In this document: positions 18,949 through 27,313 of the stretch, piece after piece
Layout of the letters: each line of letters starts with the position of its first letter
How positions within the stretch are numbered: position 1 is the stretch's first letter
Assembly (NCBI RefSeq): GCF_013623905.1
Contig: NZ_JABKDD010000001.1
Coordinates: forward strand, 1-64,000
Length of the DNA stretch: 64,000 nt
Reading direction: 5' to 3'
From: Brevibacterium sediminis
Lineage (GTDB): Bacteria; Actinomycetota; Actinomycetes; Actinomycetales; Brevibacteriaceae
Program-made: the position numbers and the translations under genes
The notes under the pieces: generated by a model
Told to the model about the DNA's origin: nothing
The model's database searches: none
Seen by the model: the letters and a program-made list of their open reading frames with translations, nothing else

Positions 18949-20292
18949 ATGGTCCTGATGCACACTTCTCCTCACCCTCAGCCCTACCGTCGGACGATCT
19001 TCGCAGCCCTCATGGAAGTCGTGAAGATCGACCTCATCGTCGTTCCCGCGGGATTCGTCGTCGCCATCGTCTTCTGGATCATCGGGCTCGGCTCGCAGCT
19101 GCCGTACTCGGCGATTCCCGAATGGGCGTTCGCACTGTGGGGGACGGTGTCAGGACTGAGTGTCTCGTCCCTCGGATTCGACTTCTCGCTGGCGCCGAGC
19201 CTCGTGACTGTCGGCCTGTGGCTGCTGGTGGCAACGGGGGCCAAACGAGTCGCCCGCAGCACGGCAGCGGACAGCCCGGCCGAGAGCGACGACGATCCCG
19301 GCGGATGGTGGGCGCTCATGGGTACAGCTCTGGGCACCTTCGTCGTGGCCTACGCCGCTCCTCTGCTCGTCGCGGCGGTCCTGGTCGGCCAGGCCACGGT
19401 GACTCCGCTCGGATTCCTTCGGCTCTTCCTCTTCCTCGTCACGGCTGTGGCGTGGGCCTTCATTCGGGTGCGAGGAATCGGTGACATCCCCGGACTGGCC
19501 GTGATCGCCGATGACACCTGGACTGTCTCCGTCGGACTCGCACGCCGTCTGCTGTGGGCCGCTGCGGCACTCGGTGCGATCGTGCTCGTCGTCGGAATCG
19601 TGATCCGCTGGAGCGATGTCGCCGACACTGTGCAGGTCTACAGCTCACCGGTCGCCGCAGGCATCGGTCTCATCGTCGTTCAGGCGCTCTTCGCCCCGAG
19701 CATCCTCTTCTCAGCCCTGTCGTGGACCGCCGGGACGGGAGTGAGCATCGGCGGGGCCGGGACGAGCTCTGCATTCACTTCGACCTCAGCGCCCGTGCCC
19801 GATGTGCACGTGCTGCAGCTGTTGGACGGTGACTATCCCGCCTGGACGGCGGCCGCACCGGCGCTTCTCGTGCTGCTCGGTCTGCTGTGCGTCATCCTCG
19901 GCCGCGACCGAGCCCGCGACATCGCCGCACAGTCGTGGATGGGACTGGGGCTTGCAATCGGGATACTGTTCGTCGCCCTCGAGGTGCTCGCACTGTTCGC
20001 CGGTGGGGCCTTGGGCCCGCTGGGTCTCTCCGGGTTCGGACCCTCGGCCCTGACGTCGGCGCTGGCGATCACTGGGTGGATCGGTGTGGGAATGGCCGCC
20101 GGCCTTCTGCTGATCAGACTCTCCGGTCTGCACGCCGAGTATTCCGAATTCGCCGAGGATGACGAAGAGTACCCCGACGACGAGGATGCCACAGCGGGCG
20201 CGTTCGAAGAGGACCGCACAACGGATGCGTTCGATGAGGACGAACCGGAATCGCTCGCCGACGACATCGTCGACGAAGACGAACCGCGTTAG
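18949..20292 (+). CDS. perM: PerM-like (DUF6350) polytopic membrane protein
   Basis: A 447-residue integral membrane protein with roughly nine to ten hydrophobic segments, ending in a long acidic cytoplasmic tail (EFAEDDEEYPDDEDA ...). It lies directly before purN and purH. That is the position of Rv0955 (PerM) in Mycobacterium tuberculosis, a membrane protein linked to cell division and persistence, and of DUF6350 proteins generally. The assignment rests on topology and synteny rather than a motif. Start ATG 18949 is shown; ATG 18958 (MHTSPHPQPYRR) is equally plausible. TTAGGCG just upstream could be part of a -10 element. Confidence 0.75.
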   Translation: MVLMHTSPHPQPYRRTIFAALMEVVKIDLIVVPAGFVVAIVFWIIGLGSQLPYSAIPEWAFALWGTVSGLSVSSLGFDFSLAPSLVTVGLWLLVATGAKRVARSTAADSPAESDDDPGGWWALMGTALGTFVVAYAAPLLVAAVLVGQATVTPLGFLRLFLFLVTAVAWAFIRVRGIGDIPGLAVIADDTWTVSVGLARRLLWAAAALGAIVLVVGIVIRWSDVADTVQVYSSPVAAGIGLIVVQALFAPSILFSALSWTAGTGVSIGGAGTSSAFTSTSAPVPDVHVLQLLDGDYPAWTAAAPALLVLLGLLCVILGRDRARDIAAQSWMGLGLAIGILFVALEVLALFAGGALGPLGLSGFGPSALTSALAITGWIGVGMAAGLLLIRLSGLHAEYSEFAEDDEEYPDDEDATAGAFEEDRTTDAFDEDEPESLADDIVDEDEPR

Positions 20293-20303
20293 ACGAGGGC
20301 GCC

Positions 20304-20421
20304 GCCTCGGTGACGGATTGGGCTGCCTCGGTGAGGCAGCGTACTCACCGCGGCTGTGGCGCGAACGGAAGTCCGCCTCGGTGACGGGTCAGGCGTGAAC
20401 CGAGGACATCCTCGGTGAGGG
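20304..20421. repeat. four copies of a CCTCGGTGA(C/G)G motif
   Basis: Copies begin at about 20304, 20325, 20375 and 20410, all on the plus strand, in the gap between two convergent genes. The second copy lies in a hairpin (GCTGCCTC GGT GAGGCAGC, 20323-20341) that may serve as a terminator. The gap (20293-20458) otherwise holds nothing recognisable. Confidence 0.65.
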
Positions 20422-20458
20422 GATCAGCGCTGAATGACCTGGACCGTGGCCCCGTGGA

Positions 20459-20911
20459 TCACTTGGTGCCGGGCAGATCGAGATCCTGGCCGGTGACCTG
20501 CTTGAACCAGTCACCCAGACCCGACTGATACTCACTCGAGCATGAGAGCTGCGCCTGTTGCGTGATCGCGTCGCGCAGGCATTCCTCGTACTTCGACTGC
20601 ACCGGCCAGAGGATGACCGAGGACATCGTGGAGAAGATGAGGTAGATGCTGAGCAGACCGCCGAGGATGCCCAAGGACATGTTCCGGCGCTGCTTGGTCT
20701 TGACGACGGCGACGATGTACTTCACCGACCAGACGACTGCGGCGATGGCAAAGCCGATGGCGGCGAGCTTGAACGGCAGCTGATACGTGAACGTCAGCAC
20801 CGAGGCGAGGATCAGCAGTATCAGGACGAGCCCGTGTCGTGCCGGTGCGGCCTGTGCCTCCTCTTCGGGAGTCGGCGCCTTCTTCTCTTCGGTATTCTGC
20901 GGTGACGTCAC
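20459..20911 (-). CDS. small membrane protein of unknown function
   Basis: A 150-residue protein that I do not recognise. A charged N-terminal tail (EEKKAPTPEEEAQAAPARHG) is followed by about three transmembrane segments: LVLILLILASVLTFTY, LAAIGFAIAAVVWSVKYI and LGILGGLLSIYLIFSTMSSV. A short C-terminal domain has two Cys (EECLRD, LSCSS) that may lie outside the membrane. The GTG start at 20911 has no obvious ribosome binding site. It is divergent from purN, with about 100 bp between the starts, so a shared control region is possible. Confidence 0.75.
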   Translation of the reverse strand: MTSPQNTEEKKAPTPEEEAQAAPARHGLVLILLILASVLTFTYQLPFKLAAIGFAIAAVVWSVKYIVAVVKTKQRRNMSLGILGGLLSIYLIFSTMSSVILWPVQSKYEECLRDAITQQAQLSCSSEYQSGLGDWFKQVTGQDLDLPGTK

Positions 20912-21013
20912 TGGATCAGTTTCTCACAGTCGACTGACAAATGCCTCGGCGGGCCGTGTCCGCACGATGACAGCAGGGCATCGTCCATGTGCTGCAGACG
21001 TTAGACTGTGCGG

Positions 21014-21637
21014 GTGCGCATCGTTCTTCTGGCATCAGGATCCGGTACCCTCACGCAGTCCGTCATCGACGCTTTCGCCGACGGGACCCGTGGAGTCGAC
21101 ATCGTCGCCATCGGGGCCGACTCGGACACCGCAGGGGTCCTGACCCGAGCCGAACAGCATGAGATTCCCTCCTTCGTCGTCCGGCCCAAGGACTTCGCCG
21201 ACCGCGACGAGTGGAACCTGGCGCTGAAGGACACGGTGGCCGAGCTCGCCCCGGACTGGGTTGTCTCTGCCGGTTTCATGCGCATCCTCGGTCCCAGCTT
21301 CGTCGAGGCCTTCCCGTCCCGGATCATCAACACCCATCCGGCGCTGCTGCCGTCGTTCCCGGGTGCACACGGGGTCCGCGACGCGCTCGCCCATGGGGTG
21401 AAGCTGACCGGCGGAACCATTCACCTCGTCGACACCGGAGTCGACACCGGACCGATCATCACTCAGTACGCGGTGCCCATCGGCGATGACGACACCGAGG
21501 AGACCGTGCACGAGAACATCAAAGCCCGGGAACGCGAAGAGCTCGTGCGTCTGCTGGCACATCTGGCCCACACCGACCTCGTCGTCGAAGGGCGACATGT
21601 CCGCGGATATGTCGCCTCGGCGATGACCGCCCACTGA
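21014..21637 (+). CDS. purN: phosphoribosylglycinamide formyltransferase
   Basis: Third step of purine synthesis: GAR + 10-formyl-THF give formyl-GAR. The protein has 207 residues. The GAR-binding loop LLASGSGT is at the N-terminus. The catalytic region has NTHPALLPSFPGAHGVRDAL (catalytic His) and DTGVDTGPIITQ (catalytic Asp). I choose GTG 21014 over GTG 21008 because it is 6 bases after a TAGACT -10 box (21002-21007), which makes a leaderless message. purH follows 48 bases later. Confidence 0.95.
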   Translation: MRIVLLASGSGTLTQSVIDAFADGTRGVDIVAIGADSDTAGVLTRAEQHEIPSFVVRPKDFADRDEWNLALKDTVAELAPDWVVSAGFMRILGPSFVEAFPSRIINTHPALLPSFPGAHGVRDALAHGVKLTGGTIHLVDTGVDTGPIITQYAVPIGDDDTEETVHENIKAREREELVRLLAHLAHTDLVVEGRHVRGYVASAMTAH

Positions 21638-21685
21638 CCCCGCCGTGAGAAGAACCGACCGGCAACCGAACCTCGAGGAGGATCT

Positions 21686-23230
21686 GTGACAGGAACCCGC
21701 GCGATCAAGAGAGCGCTGATCAGCGTCTACGACAAGACCGGGCTGGAGGAGCTGGCTCGCGGCCTCCACGCCGCCGGAGTCCAGATCGTGTCGACAGGAT
21801 CAACGGCAGCGAAGATCGCCGAGGCGGGAGCCGCGGTGACGAAGGTCGAAGACCTCACCGGGTTCCCCGAGTGCCTCGAAGGGCGGGTCAAGACCCTTCA
21901 TCCGCGCGTCCACGCCGGCATCCTCGCCGACTCCCGCAAGCCTGAGCACCTGGAACAGCTGTCCGAACTCGAGATCGAGCCCTTCGACCTCGTCGTCGTC
22001 AACCTCTATCCTTTCGCCGACACCGTCGCGAGCGGAGCCGGCTTCGATGACTGCATCGAACAGATCGACATCGGCGGACCCTCGATGGTGCGTGCGGCGG
22101 CGAAGAACCACCCCACGGTCACCGTCGTGACCGATCCGGCCGACTACTCGGCCGTGCTCGACGCAGCCGCCGGAGACGGCTTCGATATCGATGCCCGCCG
22201 CACCTTCGCCGCCCGCGCCTTCGCCCACACTGCCGCCTACGACGCGGCCGTCGCCTCCTGGTTCGCCGCGGAACTCGCCACCGATGAGAAGGCCGCATTC
22301 GCCGGCCTCATCGGAGAGAAGATCGCCGACCTGCGCTATGGAGAGAATCCGCACCAGGCTGCTGCCGTGTACTCCGACGGCACCGCCGGAATCGCCGGTG
22401 CGAAACTGCTCGGCGGCAAAGCGATGTCGTACAACAACTACATGGACACCGATGCCGCGATCCGCGCGGCATTCGACTTCGAGCAGCCGGCCGTCGCCAT
22501 CATCAAGCATGCGAACCCTTGCGGAATCGCCGTCGGTGAGACCGCTGCCGCTGCGCACAAGTCCGCCCACGAATGCGATCCGCTGTCGGCCTACGGCGGT
22601 GTCATCGCCACGAACCGCGAGGTCGACGCAGAGCTCGCAGCATCGATCAAGCCGATCTTCACAGAATGCCTGGCCGCTCCGTCGTTCAGCGCCGAGGCAC
22701 TTGAGATCCTCACGACGAAGAAGAACCTGCGACTGCTCGAACTCGGCGACATCGATGTGCCCACAGACGAGGTCAAGCCGATCAGCGGTGGGTTCCTCGT
22801 ACAGGACCGCGACGCCTTCCAGGCGGACGGCGACTCCGTCGAGAACTGGACCCTGGCCGCTGGTCCGGCAGCTGCACCCGAGGTCCTCGCGGATCTCGAA
22901 TTCGCGTGGAAGGCCGGACGGGCTGTGAAGTCCAACGCGATCCTGCTCGCCAAGGGGGGAGCCTCGGTGGGTGTGGGTATGGGGCAGGTCAACCGCGTCG
23001 ACTCGGCCAAACTCGCTGTCGAACGTGCCGGAGCCGAACGCGCCACCGGTGCGGTCGCAGCCTCCGACGCCTTCTTCCCGTTCCCCGACGGTCTGCAGAT
23101 CCTCATCGACGCAGGAGTCACCGCCGTGGTGCAGCCCGGCGGATCGATCCGCGACGATGAGGTCATCGCGGCCGCGGAGGCGGCAGGGATCACGATGTAC
23201 CTGACCGGGAGCCGCCATTTCTTCCACTGA
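21686..23230 (+). CDS. purH: bifunctional AICAR formyltransferase/IMP cyclohydrolase
   Basis: Last two steps of IMP synthesis. The 514-residue chain has the IMP cyclohydrolase domain first ([35 protein letters not shown] [22 protein letters not shown]-like VVNLYPF). The AICAR transformylase domain follows, with [23 protein letters not shown] and [13 protein letters not shown] 21686 has a strong GAGGAGGATCT ribosome binding site. It is in an operon with purN upstream and DUF3017 one base downstream. Confidence 0.96.
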   Translation: MTGTRAIKRALISVYDKTGLEELARGLHAAGVQIVSTGSTAAKIAEAGAAVTKVEDLTGFPECLEGRVKTLHPRVHAGILADSRKPEHLEQLSELEIEPFDLVVVNLYPFADTVASGAGFDDCIEQIDIGGPSMVRAAAKNHPTVTVVTDPADYSAVLDAAAGDGFDIDARRTFAARAFAHTAAYDAAVASWFAAELATDEKAAFAGLIGEKIADLRYGENPHQAAAVYSDGTAGIAGAKLLGGKAMSYNNYMDTDAAIRAAFDFEQPAVAIIKHANPCGIAVGETAAAAHKSAHECDPLSAYGGVIATNREVDAELAASIKPIFTECLAAPSFSAEALEILTTKKNLRLLELGDIDVPTDEVKPISGGFLVQDRDAFQADGDSVENWTLAAGPAAAPEVLADLEFAWKAGRAVKSNAILLAKGGASVGVGMGQVNRVDSAKLAVERAGAERATGAVAASDAFFPFPDGLQILIDAGVTAVVQPGGSIRDDEVIAAAEAAGITMYLTGSRHFFH

Positions 23231-23231
23231 G

Positions 23232-23573
23232 ATGAAGCGGACTCACCCCCGCCACGCACGGCGGGGGAGAGGGCCGATCGCGAAGCGATGGATCTACTGG
23301 AAACGGCGATACGCGCATCCCACTCGGCGTGACTGGGTGCTGCTCGGCTGTCTCCTGGGCGTCGTCGCCGCCGCGGCGTGCTCCGTCATCGATTTCCGCC
23401 TCGGTGCTGTCGTCCTCGCGGTCGTTCCTGCCGGTCTCGCCGGGTTCCGAGCGATGCCGCCGCCGTGGACCGAAGTGTGGGCGAATCGGTCGAAGGTCGT
23501 CGACATCACGACCTGTCTGGTGTTCGCCGGACTGCTGGTCGGGCTTGCGTTCCTCGTACCGCTGACCCGCTGA
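23232..23573 (+). CDS. DUF3017 membrane protein
   Basis: A 113-residue membrane protein. A basic N-terminus (KRTHPRHARRGRGPIAKR) leads to about three hydrophobic segments: WVLLGCLLGVVAAAACSVI, AVVLAVVPAGLAGF and TTCLVFAGLLVGLAFLV. Position right after purH and the RMPPPWT-like FRAMPPPWTEVWANRSKVVD segment match the actinobacterial DUF3017 family; function unknown. It starts 1 base after the purH stop, so it is cotranscribed. Confidence 0.85.
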   Translation: MKRTHPRHARRGRGPIAKRWIYWKRRYAHPTRRDWVLLGCLLGVVAAAACSVIDFRLGAVVLAVVPAGLAGFRAMPPPWTEVWANRSKVVDITTCLVFAGLLVGLAFLVPLTR

Positions 23574-23671
23574 GGAGTCGGTCTCGGCGACGTTCTTTAT
23601 GTACATTCGCTGAGAAAGGGGACGCGCAGGTGTCGTCACGTCGACAATAGTGGCAAGGTGAGTGGCGTCAG

Positions 23672-23688
23672 AGGTTCGCTTCGAACCT
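23672..23688 (+). terminator. short hairpin with T-tract before 23710 gene
   Basis: AGGTTCG and CGAACCT pair around CTT, followed by TTTTCC. It may end the purine operon or act as an attenuator in the leader of the next gene. Confidence 0.4.
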
Positions 23689-23709
23689 TTTCCGATGAAA
23701 GGAGACAGC

Positions 23710-23892
23710 ATGGGACTCGACGATCTTACTAACAAAGCCAAGGACGCCTTGAATAGCGATAAGGGTGAAGAGATCAGCGACCAGGGCCTGGACAAGGCCT
23801 CGGACGCAGCCAACAATGTCACCGGTGGAAAGTTCGAAGACCAGATCAATCAGGGTCGCGACGGAGCCGATGACAAGCTCGGCAACGAATGA
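23710..23892 (+). CDS. MT0933-like antitoxin-family small protein
   Basis: A 60-residue hydrophilic protein, rich in Asp, Lys, Gly and Ala, with segments LDDLTNKAKDALNSDKG and DQGLDKASDAANNVTGGKFE. This fits the MT0933-like antitoxin family (compare Rv0909 of the Rv0909-Rv0910 pair). No toxin partner is next to it here, and such proteins also resemble CsbD-like stress proteins, so the antitoxin role is doubtful. AAAGGAG lies about 7 bases before ATG 23710. A classical terminator follows, so it is a single-gene unit. Confidence 0.75.
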   Translation: MGLDDLTNKAKDALNSDKGEEISDQGLDKASDAANNVTGGKFEDQINQGRDGADDKLGNE

Positions 23893-23924
23893 TCTTTAAT
23901 CCATAGCCGCGTCCGGCATGGATG

Positions 23925-23957
23925 AGCGCCGAGGAGAATGTGATTCTCCTCGGCGCT
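23925..23957 (+). terminator. Rho-independent terminator
   Basis: A 15-bp perfect stem (23925-23939 with 23943-23957, loop GTG) is followed by TTCTTGTGTT. It ends the small antitoxin-family gene. Confidence 0.88.
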
Positions 23958-24039
23958 TTCTTGTGTTCTGGCTAGCGTCAGTCGATACCAACTATCGGGG
24001 CACGAGTGGCACCGCTGCGCGAGCGAACGGCTCAGTGCA

Positions 24040-24068
24040 GTGGATGCACGGCTTGGCCGTGCATCCAC
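24040..24068. terminator. terminator after pcrA
   Basis: GTGGATGCACGG and CCGTGCATCCAC form a perfect 12-bp stem around CTTGG, 14 bases past the pcrA stop on the minus strand. Confidence 0.8.
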
Positions 24069-24081
24069 GTGCACCGTTGCC

Positions 24082-26664
24082 TCAGCTGAGTTTTTCGATC
24101 GGGGCGTAGCGCAGCAGCAGCCGCTTCGATCCGGCCGAACCGAAGTCGACGACGGCCACGGTCTTGTCTCCGACACCGTTGACTTCGGTGACGGTGCCGA
24201 GCCCGAAGGACTCGTGCGAGACCTTCTCGCCGACCTCGACGGAGATGACCTCACGATTGGGTCGGATCCGATTGGGGAATCCGGCAACCGGTGTCGACGA
24301 ACTCGCACTCGAGCGTGAGCGGGAGCTGCCACCGGACGACCGTGACGACCCGAAGCCGCGTGATCCTCCCGAGTATCCGGACGAATAGCCGCCGGAGCCG
24401 AAACCTCCGGAACCGAAGCCGCCCGAAGCGAACCCGCCGGAGAAGCTGCCCGTGTTCTCCCAATTGATGAGGTTCTCCGGGATCTCGGACAGGAACCGGC
24501 TCGGCGGATTGTACTGAGGCTGACCCCACATGCTCCGGGTCTCGGCGCGAGTGACGAGCAGACGCTGCCGTGCACGCGTGAGCCCGACATACGCCAGACG
24601 CCGCTCCTCCGACAGCTCCTGCGGATTCTCGAAGGAACGCGAATGCGGGAATCCTCCGTCTTCGAGTCCGGTGAGGAAGACCACCGGGAACTCGAGTCCC
24701 TTGGCCGTGTGCAGAGTCATCAGTGTGATCTGACCGAGTTCGGCATCGGGGATCTGATCAGTGTCCGAGGCCAGAGCCACCTGTTCGAGGAACTGATCGA
24801 TGGCCGCCGCGCCGACGCCCGGTGCAGCGGAGGCGTCTGCGGAACCGACGTCATCGACGTCGGGGTCGACCGCCTTGGCGGCGGTTTCGGTCTCTGTATC
24901 GGTCGTCTCAGGCACGGCGGTCGCCTCAGTGCCGGTGTCTGTGTTGGTGTCGTTGTCATCCGGGGTCTCCGGTTCCGCAACCGCGGCAGCCTCCCGAGTG
25001 GCGACGAAATCCTCGGCCACGGCGACGAGTTCGGCGAGGTTGTCGACACGGGACTCGTCCTGCGGATCGGTGCTCTTCTGCAGCGATTCGAGGTAACCGG
25101 ACTGTTCGAGGATCGCCTCGATGACCCGGGAGAGCGGGGAGGACTCGGCGGTGGAGCGCAGATCCTGCATGAGGTCGTAGAACTTCTGCACCGAGGTCAG
25201 GGCGCGTGAACTCAGGTGCGGGATCTCGTCGAGGCGGCCCAGGGCGGTGAAGAAGCTGATGTTCTCCCGGTCGGCGAAGTCGGCGATGATGCCCTCGGTG
25301 CGGTCGCCGATGGAGCGTTTGGGCACATTGAGGATGCGGCGCAGATTGACGTCGTCATCGGGGTTGGCGACGACGCGCAGGTAGGCGAGGGCGTCCTTGA
25401 TCTCCTTGCGCTCGTAGAAGCGGGTGCCGCCGACGACCTTGTACGGGATTCCGGAACGGACCAGCGCATCTTCGATGGCGCGCGACTGAGCGTTCGTGCG
25501 GTAGAACACGGCGAAGTCACCATAGGTGTACTTCTCCTCGTCGATGAGGTCATCGATGCGATCGACGATGAACCGGGCTTCACCTTGTTCGTTCTCGGCC
25601 ACCCAGCCGACGATCTGCTCGCCGGAACCCTCCGAGGTCCACAGCTTCTTCTCCCGGCGGTCGGCGTTGTTCGCGATCACGGCATTGGCGGCGTCGAGGA
25701 TGTTCTGCGTCGACCGATAGTTCTGTTCCAACAGAATGGTGTCAGCGTTCGGGAAGTCCTTCTCGAACTCGACGATGTTGCGCACCGTGGCGCCGCGGAA
25801 GGCATAGATCGACTGGTCGGCGTCGCCGACGACGGTGAGTTCGGCACCCGTCGGCCCTCCTGCGCCGTCACCGGCCAGGGCTTTGATCAGCGCATACTGT
25901 GCAGGGTTCGTGTCCTGGTACTCGTCCACGAGGATATGGCGGAACCGGCGCCGGTAGGAATCGGCCACCTCGGGGAAGGCGCCGAAGAGGTGGACGGTCT
26001 CCGCGATGAGGTCGTCGAAGTCGAAGGCATTGGCCAGCCGCAGACGGGAGGTGTAGCGCTTGAAGACGTCGGCGAGCACCTCGTCGGCGGGATCGTTGGG
26101 CCGCGGGATGAAGTCGTCGGGGGTCTGCAGGTCGTTCTTGAGGTTCGAGATTCGGTGCAGGATGGCCCGCGGGGCGTACTTCTTCGTGTCGAGGCCGAGC
26201 TCCTTGAGGATCTGGGCGACGAGTCGCTGGGCGTCCTGGGCGTCGTAGATCGTGAAATTCGACTTCATGCCCAGCACCTTCGCCTCGCGGCGGAGGATGC
26301 GCACACAGGAGGAGTGGAAGGTCGAGACCCACATGGAGCGGGAGGCAGGGCCGACGATCGAGGACACGCGTTCGGCCATCTCTTTCGCGGCCTTGTTCGT
26401 GAACGTGATCGCCAGGACTTCGCCGGGGTGGGCGCGACCGGTCGCCAAGGCGTAGGCGATGCGTCGGGTGAGCACCGTCGTCTTGCCCGATCCGGCTCCG
26501 GCGACGATGAGCAGCGGGGATCCCGTATGGATCACGGCCTCGCGCTGCCTGGGGTTGAGTCCGGTGAGGAGTTCGGCCGCTCGGGAGTCGGCGCCGGCGG
26601 CATGGTCGGTGTGTTCAGCTGCAGCAGTCATGTCGCCACCAACGATACCGTCAGCCTCAGACAC
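24082..26664 (-). CDS. pcrA: ATP-dependent DNA helicase PcrA/UvrD
   Basis: 3'-5' SF1 helicase for nucleotide excision repair and removal of recombination filaments; 860 residues, longer than typical (about 720-780). N-terminal LNPRQREAVIHTGSPLLIVA (Q motif) is followed by Walker A AGAGSGKT, ITFTNKAAKEM (Ia), DEYQDTNPAQY (II), GDADQSIYAFRGA (III), EQNYRST (IV), TLHTAKGLEF (V) and VGLTRARQRL (VI). Two parts are unusual: an acidic Thr/Asp-rich insert at about residues 558-615, and a Gly/Ser/Phe-rich linker at about 741-800 before the C-terminal domain. GTG 26664 follows GAGGGG by 9 bases; ATG 26631 (MTAAAEH) is an alternative. Confidence 0.95.
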   Translation of the reverse strand: MSEADGIVGGDMTAAAEHTDHAAGADSRAAELLTGLNPRQREAVIHTGSPLLIVAGAGSGKTTVLTRRIAYALATGRAHPGEVLAITFTNKAAKEMAERVSSIVGPASRSMWVSTFHSSCVRILRREAKVLGMKSNFTIYDAQDAQRLVAQILKELGLDTKKYAPRAILHRISNLKNDLQTPDDFIPRPNDPADEVLADVFKRYTSRLRLANAFDFDDLIAETVHLFGAFPEVADSYRRRFRHILVDEYQDTNPAQYALIKALAGDGAGGPTGAELTVVGDADQSIYAFRGATVRNIVEFEKDFPNADTILLEQNYRSTQNILDAANAVIANNADRREKKLWTSEGSGEQIVGWVAENEQGEARFIVDRIDDLIDEEKYTYGDFAVFYRTNAQSRAIEDALVRSGIPYKVVGGTRFYERKEIKDALAYLRVVANPDDDVNLRRILNVPKRSIGDRTEGIIADFADRENISFFTALGRLDEIPHLSSRALTSVQKFYDLMQDLRSTAESSPLSRVIEAILEQSGYLESLQKSTDPQDESRVDNLAELVAVAEDFVATREAAAVAEPETPDDNDTNTDTGTEATAVPETTDTETETAAKAVDPDVDDVGSADASAAPGVGAAAIDQFLEQVALASDTDQIPDAELGQITLMTLHTAKGLEFPVVFLTGLEDGGFPHSRSFENPQELSEERRLAYVGLTRARQRLLVTRAETRSMWGQPQYNPPSRFLSEIPENLINWENTGSFSGGFASGGFGSGGFGSGGYSSGYSGGSRGFGSSRSSGGSSRSRSSASSSTPVAGFPNRIRPNREVISVEVGEKVSHESFGLGTVTEVNGVGDKTVAVVDFGSAGSKRLLLRYAPIEKLS

Positions 26665-26682
26665 GAGCTCACACCCCTCAGA

Positions 26683-26740
26683 ACTACCTGACGGCGGCTC
26701 AGCAACCTCGCGCGAGGTTGCTGAGCCGCCGTCAGGTAGT
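26683..26740. repeat. perfect 58-bp palindrome
   Basis: Bases 26683-26711 are the exact reverse complement of 26712-26740, with no spacer. The outer arms read ACTACCTGACGG and CCGTCAGGTAGT, and the centre is CTCGCGCGAG. It lies between pcrA and the upstream minus-strand membrane protein gene, so it could end that gene's transcript, but no U-run follows. A copy with 48 of 58 matches lies at 411-468, which points to a dispersed element rather than a lone terminator. Confidence 0.9.
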
Positions 26741-26752
26741 AATTGGGGAGGG

Positions 26753-27145
26753 TCAGTGGATGAAGACGGCCACGATGACGTTGATGACCGCGAAGGCCAC
26801 CACCAGGTGTGCCATGGTCGCCGACGGGTTCGCCACCTTCACGCCTGCCCCGCCCTCTGCAGGCGCAGAGGCGGCGAAGGCCTTCTGCTTCTTGTTGCCG
26901 ATGAACGCGAAGACAGTGACGAGGATCGCCACGACCAGTTTGATGCCGAGCTTCATATGGTTGACGTCGCCATCGCCCATCTCGGCCAGCCCCATGAGCA
27001 GCAGGCCGGTGACCAGCTGCAGATAGGCGCCGTGGAGCATTCCGGGCATCACTTTGGGGGAGCGGATGACGGTGAAATAGCCACCGACGATGATGGCCAT
27101 ACCCAGCAGATGCAGGGTCAGAAGAATCTCGCGTAGAATTTCCAT
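26753..27145 (-). CDS. four-segment membrane protein
   Basis: A 130-residue integral membrane protein with about four hydrophobic segments (EILLTLHLLGMAIIVGGYF, LVTGLLLMGLAEM, LVVAILVTVFAFIG and VVAFAVINVIVAVF). The pattern and size resemble small DUF/CopD-like actinobacterial membrane proteins, but I do not recognise a named family. The ATG at 27145 is 7 bases after a TACGAT -10 box, so it is probably leaderless; longer in-frame starts would run antisense through tRNA-Gln. The gene is divergent from tRNA-Gln/glmU. Confidence 0.78.
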   Translation of the reverse strand: MEILREILLTLHLLGMAIIVGGYFTVIRSPKVMPGMLHGAYLQLVTGLLLMGLAEMGDGDVNHMKLGIKLVVAILVTVFAFIGNKKQKAFAASAPAEGGAGVKVANPSATMAHLVVAFAVINVIVAVFIH

Positions 27146-27209
27146 ACAGTTAATCGTAGTGGCATGATGGTGTCTCGTGAGCGCGGGCCCCTCTACTGGT
27201 GCACGCTGT

Positions 27210-27281
27210 TCCGCCCTGGTGTAATGGCAGCACGCCGGCCTTTGGAGCCGTGCAGTATAGGTTCGAATCCTATGGGCGGAG
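27210..27281 (+). tRNA. tRNA-Gln (UUG)
   Basis: Cloverleaf of 72 bases. The acceptor TCCGCCC pairs with GGGCGGA, the D-arm is TGTAATGGCAGCA, the anticodon loop is CTTTGGA with UUG at 34-36, and the T-arm is ATAGG TTCGAAT CCTAT. The discriminator base is G, as in bacterial tRNA-Gln. CCA is not encoded. It lies just upstream of glmU on the same strand. Confidence 0.95.
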
Positions 27282-27313
27282 CTGGCCCAACCCGACATGC
27301 GAAGGATTCAACT

